From: Pyricularia pennisetigena
Taxonomy: Eukaryota; Ascomycota; Sordariomycetes; Magnaporthales; Pyriculariaceae
DNA length: 64,000 nt
Direction of reading: 5' to 3'
NCBI RefSeq assembly: GCF_004337985.1
Contig: NW_021940918.1
Coordinates: forward strand, 682,001-746,000
The notes under the pieces: generated by a model
Databases searched by the model: none
What the model was told of the DNA's origin: nothing
Seen by the model: the letters and a program-made list of their open reading frames with translations, nothing else
Part shown: positions 1 to 11,379 of the stretch, piece after piece
How the letters are laid out: each line of letters begins with the position of its first letter
How positions within the stretch are numbered: the stretch's first letter is position 1
Position numbers and translations under genes: made by a program

Positions 1-249
1 GACCCGGGTGGATAAGTCGAAGGAACGCAATGGGTTTCTCCCTCTTGAATATTAGAATTCGTACATCCGCATTTGTATCCAGATGAAACGTTCTAACCTG
101 ATCGTGATGGCCTTTGGTATGTAATTTATTCATCGATCCCCGATGTCTCCCATGCGTGTATCATTCTCACCGTACAATATACACAGGCTTTGCAAGCAGC
201 GACACCAGCAGGGCAACCAACTAAACCCCCAGAAGCCATACATTACAAC

Positions 250-1653
250 ATGGTACCAGAACCACGAGCATTCTACCGTCTCTGGCAGGAAGAGCGCGTC
301 CTCGAAGGCATATATGTAGTTTTGTCCAAACAAGACGTATGCTCTCTCAGGCTCACGAACTCGGCCTGCTGCAATCTTGTTACCAAGCGCATCTTCCGTC
401 GAACCCACCTGACGTTTACGGCCACCTCTTTTACCAAGGCATCGAGAATTAAGGCCTTGTCGAGGATCGGACACCACATCCAGCACCTGATTTTTACTTT
501 TGCACACTCTGAAAGTACCTTCCTGCCCCCTCTGGTACACCCAATTACGGGCCATGAAATCAGCTTTCTCTACACGCCCTACACCCATATGGCCTCTTCC
601 CTCAGCAGGGTAAAAAATGGCAACTCGGACCTCGCCGATGTGCTTACTCAACAGTACCCTCCACTGTTCCACTCTGCGACCAACGTGCCATCCTTTATCA
701 ACGCCTTTAAGAACCTGCCTAACGTGCGCCATCTAACCATTCGCTGCCCTGGTCAGGAAGCCAGAGAGCGCTACAGGCGAAGTATTGTGGACTATGCACT
801 TATCAGTCTTCGTATTTGTATGGAGCGTGCACCCCTGGATAAGTTGAGCAAGCTCACGCTCTCATCGGTCCACCCTTCAGCTTTTTTATACCTCAGACAC
901 GCACCTGGCTTTGGATGTCTCCCTTCGGCCAGCCGCAGATGGCGCCAAATTCAGAAGCTTTACGTGCAGGTGGACTCATGGGACTTTTACGGTCCATCAC
1001 CCGGCCTCGACCACCTAAAGATCATCGAGGACTACATCCGCCTTTTCGCCCCGAACCTTTCAAAGTTCTCCTTTACATGGCTCGGCAGCGGAGGACCATG
1101 CCCAATTGCACTATCAGACGACCCCATGGTTTCACCCCCGCCCGGCTTCCAGAAGCTTTCCAATGAGTCCGCATTTCCCATAAGCCCGCTACTTCCGTGC
1201 CATGGACGGAAGCCAATTACCTTTCCTAGGCTTAGACAGCTGTCAATTCGCAATGCAACCATGAGTGCGACCCAGACGTCGATCCTGTTTCGAACTCATC
1301 AGAGCTCCGTCCGCGATTTTGATTTTGAGAAACACGAGAGAGACCATTACAAGGCAACTGATCTCAGCCATCGTCGTACTAGCTCTCCACCGCACGCCGA
1401 GAAACAAAACCAAAGAAAATCCAAACGAGAAAATCATCTTGGTGAGCCCTCACCGGTAAAGCGCAATCTGGAGCAGGAGGAGGCGCACCGGCGTCTGGCT
1501 GAGGACCCCAATGCACTAAAGTCGGAGTTGCAAAAGGCAAAGGCGATGTTGAAGTCCAGGCTCATGCGTGAGTCCTGTACCGGTCTCCCGCAGTCCCCGG
1601 CTGTGCTGTGCGCCAGGGATGCGATGCGCATGAGTGCTGGTACAAGGCCTTGA
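250..1653 (+). CDS. F-box-family protein, degenerate N-terminus and altered C-terminus
   Basis: The protein (467 aa from the ATG at 250) matches a large family of fungal F-box proteins I recognise from its central part: SLRLTNSACCNLVTKRIFRR, then a long LRR-like body with motifs such as SIVDYALISLR, LSSVHPSAFLYLR and SWDFYGPSPGLDHLKIIEDY. Family members start with a leucine-rich F-box that binds Skp1 in SCF ubiquitin ligases; here that segment is eroded to VLEGIYVVLSKQDVCSLRL. After residue ~380 (SSVRDFDFEKHER) the sequence leaves the family pattern and becomes a charged, Lys/Arg-rich tail, so the 3' part may be frameshifted or replaced. The reading frame is open upstream of the ATG to about 190. 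Pieces of the same family recur at 9.4-10.1, 45.1-45.3 and 58.8-59.0 kb. It may be a decaying copy. Confidence 0.6.
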   Translation: MVPEPRAFYRLWQEERVLEGIYVVLSKQDVCSLRLTNSACCNLVTKRIFRRTHLTFTATSFTKASRIKALSRIGHHIQHLIFTFAHSESTFLPPLVHPITGHEISFLYTPYTHMASSLSRVKNGNSDLADVLTQQYPPLFHSATNVPSFINAFKNLPNVRHLTIRCPGQEARERYRRSIVDYALISLRICMERAPLDKLSKLTLSSVHPSAFLYLRHAPGFGCLPSASRRWRQIQKLYVQVDSWDFYGPSPGLDHLKIIEDYIRLFAPNLSKFSFTWLGSGGPCPIALSDDPMVSPPPGFQKLSNESAFPISPLLPCHGRKPITFPRLRQLSIRNATMSATQTSILFRTHQSSVRDFDFEKHERDHYKATDLSHRRTSSPPHAEKQNQRKSKRENHLGEPSPVKRNLEQEEAHRRLAEDPNALKSELQKAKAMLKSRLMRESCTGLPQSPAVLCARDAMRMSAGTRP

Positions 1654-2190
1654 CTAGGAGCTGAGGAACACGAAAGCTTTCATCGCCTCTGTCCGCCTTT
1701 GGAATACATATTAAACCCCTGTTGCAAACTTATATCTTATCCAATCCTTCTCTAAGGCGAGTACAATAAAAGGATGGGCGTGCTTTCCGAGGTATACAAC
1801 TAGGACGACATTTGAAAGGTGTCAAAAAGAACAAACAATGTCTGATGACCTACTTTTCCAATATTTGCTTTTTTATTTTATTTTTTATTTTAATATTTAT
1901 CTTCTCCTACGGTTCGTGTGATCAGGTTTCAACAGCTTTGTTGCGGACGCAGCAAAGCTGACTAAGTCTAAAGAAGGTATTTACAAGCAGTTCCGAATGT
2001 GAGCTTGACCGCTGCGAATATTATAAAAGACTAAAGCACAGTCGATTTCAAAAATGACAACGCAACAATGGGCAAAAAGTCGGACGTTATCTACCATGGG
2101 CCCTCTTTCGCTGCGCTTCATCAAAATGAATTGCGGATTAGTCGTTTGACTGAACAGTCGGTTGTTCAGGGGTGTGGGTTCAAGAACAGC
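1654..2190. other. Intergenic, AT-rich, no gene seen
   Basis: No supported gene. It contains a T/A-rich low-complexity stretch at about 1867-1905 with runs of T broken by single A. Confidence 0.5.
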
Positions 2191-2508
2191 ATGAAGGTAC
2201 AATCTTATGTTTGAGAATATCATTCAGGCAAGGATTAGAGAGCGAGAAGGGGCAGCAGGGCTGGCATGAGCCTTGGCGGAACTGCAAGTAGAAATATACG
2301 ACTGAAATCGTAAGATTATAGGTAGGTGCATCTTGTGGTGAAATCGGCGTTAATTGGGTTAATCGCTTTGGTCGGCATTGGTTATGCCTCCCCTGTAGCT
2401 AACTGTCAGATGTATGCCAAGCTAGGAACGGAACTGGCCATAGATATCGATCATGGCTCGAGTTTTTCGGTCATACCACCGATCTACCAACAGCTCGAAG
2501 ACCCCTGA
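2191..2508 (+). CDS. Possible small secreted protein (join 2191..2196, 2326..2508)
   Basis: A 60-codon open frame at 2326-2508 begins with a good signal-peptide core (LVVKSALIGLIALVGIGYA, then SPVANC) but has no ATG of its own. An upstream ATG AAG at 2191-2196 followed by GTACAA, with an acceptor GGTAG at 2321-2325, would supply the start and give a 62-aa secreted protein. The donor is weak. The last 25 nt overlap the 3' end of the antisense bZIP gene. No family is recognised. Alternatives are a chance hydrophobic stretch or a remnant. Confidence 0.25.
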
Positions 2509-3237
2509 TGGTCGTGGTAGTAGAGGGTGCTCTCGTATAAGGATTTGTCTCCCTCGGCGTTATCTTCAGCTCCCTCCCAGCTCCCAGATTCTCTATAAGC
2601 ACAATTGTTAATATCAGTGCCTGTTGGGCTCAGATACTGTGGGTCGCTGCCGAAGGTATAGGTTTCCATGGTCGAACCGCCCCTTTGGTGTGCATCTGCG
2701 CTCGCGCCAACTCGACCACCGCCACTTGTGTTATCATACCCGTAAACAAAGATGTGTAATATGTTAAGGCCATCTCAGGGCAGGCCTAAAGGGCCAACGT
2801 CGCTTTCCATCAGCCCCATGTTGTCCGCTTCAGGGACTTGATAACTACTACCAGCATACTCGACATTGCGCGAGTCACGGTTGATATTCTGCTTTTTAAG
2901 CCTTTCCCCTATTATTACGGTCAGTTATGTGGTCGAAATGCCAATTTCTCGGATGGTAAGGATGTGTATACGTACGAAACCTTCGCTGTGCAAGGCGGTT
3001 TTGCTTGCGCCTCCTCTCTTTTGGATCCGTTTGAGGCAAGTCGTCTGAATCCTGCTTCGATTTGCTCGAGGAGCCGCTTTTTCTCGCGCCTTGTGACCAT
3101 GATGGTGAAATGTTTGAGTAGGTGTGCATATTTGGATCAGAAGACTCTAAGCTGAGAGCCTCCTGAATATTTAGCGGGCTTTGCCCGCCTGAAGGTGTCT
3201 TTGCCGTCGATGGTTGATGAGATGAAATTATTACCAT
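2484..3237 (-). pseudogene. bZIP transcription factor gene with one premature stop
   Basis: Exon 1 is 2976..3237 and exon 2 is 2484..2908, joined by a 67-nt intron (GTACGT...TAG). The basic region ERRRKQNRLAQRRFR has the N-x-x-A-Q-x-x-F-R signature; splicing places RERLKKQ straight after it, as in a common fungal bZIP family. Downstream, YAGSSYQVP and a G-L-P segment also match that family. The codon after GLP, where relatives have Trp (GLPWG), is TGA at 2775-2777; the frame then stays open to 2484 (GGSTMETYTFGSDPQYLS...). So this is probably an inactivated or truncated regulator that would bind DNA as a dimer in the nucleus. The start ATG at 3237 is chosen because the Ser/Pro-rich lead before the basic region is typical. 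Confidence 0.6.
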
Positions 3238-3998
3238 GTACCTCGAAGTTTGTGTTGGGTATGACTTGGTACTGGTAAATCGATGTAGGATATGTGTACA
3301 GACATTGCTGTCGCTCCTTCTCTCGTGGGACAGTTGCCGCTGGTTTATATAACCGCGGATACTGTTGTCACTGCCCAGGAGGCTGCCACCGCCGCAAACC
3401 AAGCAACCTGCATACTCCGGACGGGTCATTTGATACTGTACCCGAAAATATCATTGGCCATGTACCAGCCTATCGCGGCGCGGTTTATGGCGGTTTTGTG
3501 CAGGCTGTGGAAAAATTGGATGTTGACGCCAGAATTATATATTTTCCACAACGGAAAATGGAGCTCCTGGCCCCATGAGCCCAAGCGAAAACAGGCATAA
3601 GTGTAGCAAAGCTGGACAGTACATGAAATTTGCTGGCTACGGTTCTCTTAACATGCCGCAGAGATTTCCTTGTGACATCCAGTTCCTGGTCAGTCAACTT
3701 TCCGTTGGCAGATGAGACCTTTGGGCTCTGGTTTGTTACATCTTCCCTAAAACAGAGTCGGAGATTTGTATGGTTAGATCCCACAAGAGCATTTGCGTAC
3801 TCCTAACGCCGAATAGACGTGATTTAGGGGACATTTGACGTATAATAATACCAAATTTCCACGTTCGCGTCCAGATGGCTGACTGCCGCTGGTCGCGGTT
3901 TTAATATTCTTCTCTACGGCTTCTTTTGGCTGTAAAATGTGACCATTGGCTCAAGTGACGCATGACTGAAATAGTATAAAGGTTTCAGAGTCTGGGGC
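3238..3998. other. Intergenic, no convincing gene
   Basis: Open frames of about 100 codons exist here (for example 3294..3578 on + and 3485..3784 on -), but none resembles a protein family or has convincing signals. The stretch next to 3237 is the presumed upstream region of the bZIP gene. Confidence 0.4.
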
Positions 3999-3999
3999 G

Positions 4000-4330
4000 T
4001 GAACCTAGTCACTTTGCAGAATATCAATGCGTTCCAGCTGGGAAGTTTGCACGCGGCACATCTCATCAACCGTATTGCTACTACGAAGAGTGACTACGTC
4101 CACATTCCAAAGTCTAAGACCTGGACACCGTTTTCACCGTCTGCATTCAGCACCCACTATCGCGTTGTGCAACTTGAAAGCAGCCATGAAAAAGAACATA
4201 TGTTGACCGGGTTATGCTCCCTGTTCACTCAGTCGATAGACAGACCCAGAACAACGCGTCACCCACGGGCAAACACGAATTGTGTCCAATCAACTGGGAA
4301 AATGAACTGCATAAGCCCACTGATCCCACC
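4000..4330. repeat. Repeat R, copy 1 (diverged)
   Basis: From about 4075 the sequence aligns with 37825-38060 and 48240-48410. Shared blocks include ACTACGAAGAGTGACTACGT, AGCCATGAAAAAGAACAT, ACTCAGTCGATAGA and CCCAATCAAC near 4285. It is the most decayed of the copies. The 123-codon frame at 3999..4370 is only this repeat read in one frame. Confidence 0.65.
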
Positions 4331-7154
4331 GCAGGATGAGCAAACCCTGCAGACGGAGCTGTACATGTAATCCATTTGCTTGGTGACAAACTTGGCGGCT
4401 CTGCATTGTCGAACCCCTCAGTTCTCGGCGGCTCGGCGTCCTACGTGGTAGGCCCGTACCCCTCTCCAAGACACCTAGGGGTGCTGGAAGCTCAAAAGAG
4501 CTAATTACCTTGATGCGTACCCGATCGCGGCTGGCGAGGGTGCTTCCGCCGGGCCCATATCCCCAATGATTTTTCTTTACGTTCGGGTAGGGTTTTGACA
4601 GTTAGAGCTGGCCAGAGAATTAGGATCCGGAACAGGAGCCCTCGTGTAAGGCCGCCTTGCGTGTTCTGTACCGGCGTGCAAAGGAACTAAAAGAATGCGG
4701 CCACCTTAGAGTTTTCCCTTCCCCATTCCGAAACTAGGGGGAAACATAAGCCCACCTGTAGTGCGAGCTATAAAGAAAAAAAAAAGGATTTCTTCCAGGG
4801 CCCACCCACCCCTCGCTAGGTAGATAACCCGATATGTAATGAGAAGCTTTCATATCTTATTGGAGCTGAGAATAATGAGTCACATTAAAATATGCAGGAA
4901 GTTTGAAGATCCCCTGGGGGGTTATCGGCGAGTGAGTCTTCACAGTACATTGCAAAGACCGGGGACATGGCCAGAGAATTTTTCAATTTCGAAAGGGGGA
5001 GTGTCTGGTAGGGCCAGAGTCGTACAGGTACACCAATCTCTTATGGAGTACTTCATTTGCTCGATTTCAATAATTTTAGTGCTAATTTAACCCCAGGGAG
5101 CAGTTACAACGTTTAAAGTACAGTTTTGTGGTTTGCCATTTAAGCCCAGTAACGATCTTTGTAATTTGCGCAGATTTTATTTTTGCTGGCAGATGTACAG
5201 GCCGACATTAAAAATTGCGAGTTCACGGCACAGGAAGAGCGCACAATGCACTAACAGTAGTAGGTCGCACGGAGCCGCGCAAATTTTAGGCGTGATTTGC
5301 ACGTTACATCTCATTACGTCAAACGGAGGCTCTGAAACTAGGGCCCTGAGTATTATGTACCCTGTCCGGAGTCAAAGCACCATGTCCAACCGTTTTATAC
5401 CTTGACGCTTTCAGAGACCTTTTCTACGACTTAACCTGAACCAGAAGCGAAGAACGTGCAATAAGGTGCGATCGAGAGGGTGCAACCGAGAGGGCGCGGT
5501 GGGTCATGATGTATCGAACAGATCCTGTGGTCCTGGGCGTTCCGCAAAGGGCCTCCCTCTCTTTGTGTAAGTACCTCTGATAGCCACATTTGTGGTGTGA
5601 CTCATATGATCTGCGGAGTGGTTTGCCGTTCTTCCACTCAATCATTTTTAAACACGGGTTGATGGGCAAAACACCCCTTTCGTCACAGCTAAACGCGTCG
5701 CCTGAAGCGCATTAGCATAATCAGCGGTCTTCAAAAGCAGTTAGAGGCTTTTACTTTAATCTACCTTTCAAAATCAATTGGATACAATTAATGTGATCAA
5801 TTTAGGGGTGTTCTCGTCGGCCGGGTCCTCCTTTATCAGGTCCAAATCTATAATCAAAAATATACGTATTGCAACTTATTTTGTCCGCATTCCAGACAAA
5901 TAACTGGACTCCCTGACCGCTGACGCCTAACTTCTCCGAATCCATGCTCTAAACGGTTTTGGCCAATAGTTGGAAGCCGGTAGCGTATGGATAACAAAGT
6001 TTGAAAGACAGTTTTTGCGACATAAGTATATCTTTGGCGGTATTCGATTATGTCATTTATTATTTGTTAAAACTGTTACCAAAGTCAGCAACACCCACAG
6101 GGCCCACAATATTGAGCTTCCCGGAAATAAGCGTCAAAAGCACAGGCCACACCTTATTTTCACCACTGATAATCCTTACTCGACACTGGTTCCATAAACA
6201 TGTTTAGATGTGGGTATTAACGTCTTGGGCCGTCTTGGGTTATGATTTGCGAGACAGGGCCTAGCGTCATACTTAGTGTGGCCATCATTTTGGCTTGCCC
6301 ACGAGGTCTACAGCCTCCCCTTTGCACCACTCACATATGGGTGTGCCGCGTTCTGCATCAGCGTCGTGTCATGATAACAGTCACAATCTATTGGATGTAG
6401 TAAATGCTCATAAGTGACTAAAACATAGAGGAAGATAGAATTACACCGTGTTCGTGACGACGCATCACTCGGCCTGTATTGTTTAGCGGCGAACAAGGAA
6501 AATTATCCTCAAAGCAATGGCTAGGTTGGCGCAATTGTTTGCGTGTTTTGGACCACCGGGTCTGACAGATAAATGACTGGATTATAGGCCTGGACCAAAC
6601 TTTACACAATCTCGATGATAGTCATCATTGTTATCGTATCCCTGCGATATGGCAAGCGACTGCGTCTCATTGTACAGCCCATGTTTTGACCACCAGCTGC
6701 ATGCGCAGAGCGAGCTAGAACAACGCATCACTCTCCACGCGAATAAAAAGAGGCGGGGTTCGAGGGCAACGCCGACTTCTGGTACGACGCACGGAAAACT
6801 TCAAATTTTTAGTATTCTCTCGGGGTTTTCTTGCTTCCGGCGGCTTGCCTCATGTGTTCAGTCAGCACAAAGTCGACAACAGAGGGGTCGACAAAATGCT
6901 CGTTACACCCCCGAGATGTCATTATCGGAAAGGTTTGTTGTGCTTCCGCCAAGACTTACATCTAATCTTACTACCAAAGTTTTGGCGTTTGAGAGTGAAA
7001 AGCGTGTCGGAATGGGCAAACTTTAACGTCAGTGCCGCTTCTAGGAAAACAAAAAGTGCACAATAGTGGAAAGTAAGGCACATTTTCAGGTAGTAAGACT
7101 AACGGGCTGCATGCGCTTTTTGCGCCATACAAAACCCTTATATACAAGCAAGCC
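4331..7154. other. Gene-poor stretch, nothing recognised
   Basis: I find no gene I can support in these 2.8 kb. The longest open frame is 6628..7026 (+, 132 codons), without family similarity or composition that would argue for coding. Confidence 0.45.
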
Positions 7155-8724
7155 CTAGTCCTGTTCATAGCATTGTAACGCCTGTTGGTACATTGCTTCC
7201 GCCTCTTTATCTTTCCCCTGGTCTAGATAAACAAGGCAGATATTTTTAGCTGTATTAAGCGTTAACGTGTGATCGGAACCCCATACTTTTGGTAGCCTTG
7301 TATTGCCCGCTGGTATATGGCCTCCGCCTCTTTATGCTTTCCCTGCTCTGCGTAAAGGAGGCCAAGACCTTCTGGTATCCAGGCACTAATCTCTTCGTCA
7401 TTTCGTTCCTCCAATAGCTGCCCACACCGATCAGCATGCAGCAAAAGTCGGCGTTGAACCAGCCAGTATTGCGGGATTTCACGCCCGGGCAAATGCAAGC
7501 TTGTGCATTCCATTGCCACCATCCGTTTTTCTTTATCGTTCCCAGCCTGAACATGTATTATCCATGAATGTATACAAGCGTGTACGCTATATCCGGTCGA
7601 TTCGTTTCCGTTTAAGGCTGCTGTTGAATGTGCTTCTACAAGCCCGTGGTCGCAAAAAAGCCGCATATTTCCCTCGAATCCGAGCTAGGTTTTTTAGCTT
7701 TTGGAACCATTTGGGCCCGGTCTTCTGCCTCTCCCGCAGTAATTCGCACAACAGGTCCTCGTAACCGAAAAATGCCCACAATCGCAGTAGCCTTGCCGCA
7801 GATTCACTGTATTACTGTATCCGTGTAAATGAAATGTTCCATGTTGAATACATGGCTCGATCCTTATATGTAAGGAGCTGCGGGCTTAGCTTTTGCAGTC
7901 GACTCTATTCGGTCTCGTAATTTTGTAGATACTGTTTCCATGACGTCGCAACCTGCGCCAGATAGGTACCAGCCGTGGAAAGGGCAAGTGGTAAGCCGTC
8001 AAGTTCTACCGCAAGAGCGATAGCATCATTATCTAAAGCAGCAGAAAGCTAAGTAATCTGAAGAAATATAAAAACATTACGTACCATACTGAGCGCCTTT
8101 CCGAGCCGACGTTGACTCCAGAATGCGGAGACTGTCCTCCATTTTATGTGATTTACGTAATGGTAAAAGGTCTCCGATACGGACAGATGACGACCGTGTG
8201 GTTATAATAACAGCTCCTTGGTCAACATCGGGGAGGTAACGGCGGATATCGTAGTCTTCTAATATCGATTTCTCCACCTTGCAGCCAGATTGATCTGGAC
8301 CACTATCCCTACAAGCCAATATTCCGCTGGTATCTGCTCTCCTTTTAGGGTGGTCGTAAATGTCGCAGATTAACAGCCATTTATCATTTCCTCGCTCGTT
8401 CAACCACCTCTTAACAGCATGCGATGCATCGCCGTTATTTTGATCCAATGCTGTTTGCATATAGGTAAAAGTGGGATGCTCTTCGAGGACCTTTGCTGCT
8501 GCGCTCCGGAAACTTTGCTGTAACGATGTTTCGTCTCGTGCGTTCAACCGAATCGATGCTGGATATTCGTTTCGGTGCCACTTCATGTACGCAATTGCGA
8601 GCTGCGTTTTACCCATCCCGCCAAGGCCATGCACAACCATAGTACGGCGGCCTTGCTCACGATGAAGCGTTTCGTGCATATTGACAAGCTCGTCTTCTCT
8701 AGCAACAAAATGTTTGGTTACCAT
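7155..8724 (-). pseudogene. NLR-type NB-ARC/TPR gene, inactivated
   Basis: Exon 1 (8085..8724) begins VTKHFVARE and has a Walker A GLGGMGKTQLA (residues 33-43), a Walker B-like DKWLLICDIYD and GAVIITTRS. A 52-nt intron (8033..8084, GTACGT...TTTAG) restores the frame into LDGLPLALSTAGTYLAQV, the GLPL motif. The frame then hits TAG (7905-7907) and TAA (7812-7814), yet continues with clear ARC2-like and winged-helix-like sequence (WNISF, ARLLRLWAFF). A frameshift near 7690 leads to CDHGLVEAHST and a TPR unit (GKHKEAEAIYQRAIQGYQ); a second near 7280 leads to another TPR (GKDKEAEAMYQQALQCYE). Such proteins are fungal intracellular immunity/incompatibility receptors. Both stops fit CpA-to-TpA change (TGG to TAG, CAA to TAA). 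No effector domain is visible upstream of 8724. Confidence 0.8.
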
Positions 8725-9061
8725 AACTCCCGACAGGCTCAGGGAGAGGCTGAATCAATTGGTATCATTTCATGCTGAGTTATGGATATAAATGGCGTTA
8801 ATCCTGATTTACGATAACCATGCCTAGGTTTGCATACCATCAACTACCCTTCTTTCCTCGATCCAACGCCGCTGCACAATGTTGGGTGCCTCCGAAAACA
8901 TGATCTGCAGATATTCTGATACCGGACCATGGGAGTGTGGTTTGCATGAATGACAATTGGCTCGGAGTTTGCGTAGCCTAGAACGACGGCCGAAGCCCCA
9001 GGAACAACTTAAAACTGCTCGGTTATGTGTGATTGTTGTGGGAGGAGAAATTATAAACCAT

Positions 9062-9380
9062 AATGCTATGTGCGGCCCTGGCCCGAAAGCCCCTCGAAGG
9101 ACGCTCCGTAATCGCCCATTTGCTAGCATTGAGTGAGGATATCCAGTCCCTTAAGCCCCCAGAATAGGTCAAGCCACCCAAGTGCTCTAGTCTCTTAGCA
9201 GTGAAGTCGTCGCTCCAGTGTACAAATCCATTATGGCGAAGATTGGATATATCCACTGCCGTTTGACCTGCCAGTTCAGGTATTCTGCCGAACCCCGATG
9301 TAGCTGGGGGACCGGGGAAACCGGATCATCGCGTGATATATCGTAGGTGACATCGGCTGGAAAGTTTTCACGGTAACCCG
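9062..9380 (-). pseudogene. Fragment of the coiled-coil/NLS family (C-terminal part)
   Basis: Close match to 60890-61210, the fourth-from-end part of the 653-aa gene at 60364..62615. Shared pieces include DISNLRHNGFVHWSDDFTA, RLEHLGGLTY and, in another frame, LRSVLRGAFGPGPH. A one-base loss near 9165 breaks the frame. No N-terminal part is nearby. It lies between the NLR remnant and F-box fragments, so this is a dump of broken genes. Confidence 0.7.
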
Positions 9381-9429
9381 GTATACGATAGTAAAATGCG
9401 AGAAGATAGAGAAGACCCGTTCAACTTCG

Positions 9430-9545
9430 AACCAGTACCCTCCCTGTTTCACTCTACCATCAACGTGCTATCCTTTATCAAAAGCGTTCAAGCACATACC
9501 GAACATGCGTTATCTTGCAACCTGCTGCCCTATTGAGTGAGCAAG
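9430..9545 (+). pseudogene. F-box family fragment (middle part)
   Basis: Reads like bases 650-760 of the window (QYPPLFHSATNVPSFI... family segment): ACCAGTACCCTCCCTGTTTC, CAACGTGCTATCCTTTATCA. It is on the opposite strand from the adjoining fragment at 9580-10068, which encodes the preceding part of the same protein, so the copy has been broken and partly inverted. Confidence 0.65.
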
Positions 9546-9579
9546 TCGCCGAGGCCTGAGGTTTTACACTTTGTCCGGC

Positions 9580-10068
9580 TCATGATAACGCCATATGAGT
9601 GTAGGGAATATAGAGAAAGCTGATCTCGTCGCCCGTAACTGGGTGCAACAGNNNNNNNNNNNNNNNNNNNNNNNNNNGCAGGAAGGTAGCTTCAGAGTTA
9701 GCAAAAGTAAAAGTCAAGTGCTGGACGTGATTTGCTATCCTCGACAAGGCATGAATCCTCGAGGCTTTCGTGAATGAGCTGGCCGTGAACGTCATGTGGG
9801 TTTGAAGGAATAGGCGTTTGGTAACAATGTCGCAGCAAGCCGAATTGGCGAGCCTGAAATACATCTTGTTTGAGCAAAAGTTCATATATGCCTTCGAAAA
9901 CGCACTCTTCCTGCAGAGACAGTATAATGCATGTGATCCTGGTGCCATATGGTGATGCGTAACTTCTGGGAACTCTGGTTGGTTGTCACACTGGTGTCGC
10001 AAGTTATACAGCCTGTGTGTGTCTTCCGATAAAAATGATTTCCGCGTTGGAGACGTTAGGCTGGACAA
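9580..10068 (-). pseudogene. F-box family fragment (N-terminal part), contains assembly gap
   Basis: Encodes LANSACCDIVTKRLFLQTHM, TASSFTKASRIHALSRIANH and TGDEISFLYIPYTHMA, matching residues ~40-120 of the protein at 250..1653. Twenty-six N at 9652-9677 interrupt it. The F-box itself is not readable. The frame is open only because it is short; no downstream part follows on this strand. Confidence 0.7.
9652..9677. other. Assembly gap (26 N)
   Basis: Run of N inside the F-box fragment; real length unknown. Confidence 0.99.
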
Positions 10069-10452
10069 ACAAAATATATACCATCAAGCTGGAGATAATA
10101 CTACAACAAATGGGAGAATGCCACATGCAGGCCATGAATATTTGATGTTGATAGAAATGCATAAGTACAAAGTCTCATGTTAAAGTTAAACAGAAAAGAG
10201 CCCCTATTGACGACAAAAGAGAACGGAAATCAACTAATCATACCGTCTCATTTCTTGGACTTATCCACTTGTGTTTTCAGGACTGCAAAGTGACTCGCAA
10301 ATAAATGCGGGTAACTTCTTGTCACGCTCGCGAGCACGCCGCGCAACAGCTGTTTGGTTCAGAGTTTGCTATCCTACCAAGCATGCTTATGGAAAGCAAA
10401 TTACAACAAAAAGTAAGAAGAAATACAGACAGACGTTTGCCGACGCGTCACT

Positions 10453-10764
10453 CTATATCATTAGCGGGCGACCAATACCCTCCCTTTGCAGCTGCGTCTT
10501 CAACAAAGGCCCCACAAACCTTTGATGCAAACTTTCCCTGTTATTTGCCAGATTACCCGCATCTGGTCCCCTCCACCTCTGCAACGTACTGCATTGCCGG
10601 TCTATGTATCCAAACAAACCCGCTAATTGGTTGGTCGCGTCTTGTAGTTGGTTGTTGTTCATTTTGTTGAGACATGGTAATGATGACTGGGGCTTGACTG
10701 GCACTTGCTTCTCAAATTCTTCGCGTTGCTGGGCTGCGTGTGTTGGCTCTTCTCGATCTGCCAT
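10453..10764 (-). CDS. Small hypothetical protein related to repeat R coding sequence
   Basis: 103 aa from the ATG at 10764. The segment QLQDATNQLAGLFGYID resembles RLIGGLFG...(Y)IEQHVAR read on the minus strand of R copies at 38.4 and 48.7 kb, and the DNA (CCAAACAAACCCGCTAATTG) aligns with them too. The N-terminus is Gln/Glu-rich. No domain is recognised. It may be the least damaged representative of a short protein family whose other copies are decayed, or itself a remnant. Confidence 0.35.
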   Translation of the reverse strand: MADREEPTHAAQQREEFEKQVPVKPQSSLPCLNKMNNNQLQDATNQLAGLFGYIDRQCSTLQRWRGPDAGNLANNRESLHQRFVGPLLKTQLQREGIGRPLMI

Positions 10765-10865
10765 TTATCGCCACTCCATTTCCACGATATTTCAGCTTGG
10801 GCCAGTGCAGCGGAGATGTGATAAGGGTTCTTTACTGGCGTTCCTTTAAATCTTGTTGCAATGAC

Positions 10866-10913
10866 GCACGGATAAAAAGTAGTTGCCGGAAGGCGACTAA
10901 TTTTAGTCCGTGC
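10866..10913. repeat. Imperfect palindrome, relative of the one at 52762
   Basis: Two 22-base arms (10866-10887 and 10892-10913) pair at 18 of 22 positions around a GGAA spacer. The arms begin GCACGGA and end GTTGCC/GTCGCC. The same core, nearly perfect, is at 52762-52811. Confidence 0.7.
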
Positions 10914-11344
10914 ATTTAGCGATGCAGAGATTAGCTCTGCTTTGCTCTGCCTGATATCTGGGCACAAATTCCTGTGACAAGCGATAAATCCAGAGGTAAC
11001 CTGGGTGGGAGAACGATGAATAGAGCGCAGGACAGACAGCAAAAGGAATACAAACTTGCATAATAATTGCATGAGAAAAAAACTCGATCAAATAGCAGCT
11101 TGCTTATCGCTTTCGCCATCATTTTTATAATACCCAAACGGACGAGCGAGACGAATATTTTTGCAGCCAGCATTCTGTCCACCCGGTTGGGTGATAATGC
11201 CATTGTACGGACCATCGAGGCACGCCAGATCAAAAATTGGGTTGAGATGGGTAAATGAATCTCTATAGTTTTTTTTCAATTATTCCGCTTAGTGCGTCTT
11301 AAGAATGCATCAGAAAGCCAAAACTACCAACATAGCAAAAGAAC
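10914..11344. other. Intergenic, no gene seen
   Basis: Overlapping short frames on both strands without family similarity; no convincing gene. Confidence 0.4.
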
Positions 11345-11379
11345 AAGCAGATACCTCCTCCTTTTCTCCCGTTTCCTTG

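Noticed and set aside
3999..4370. 123-codon open frame (+)
   Set aside because: It is repeat R copy 1 read in a chance frame; the other R copies do not keep this frame.
6628..7026. 132-codon open frame (+)
   Set aside because: No family, no start context or splice evidence, overlapping frames on the same stretch; treated as chance.
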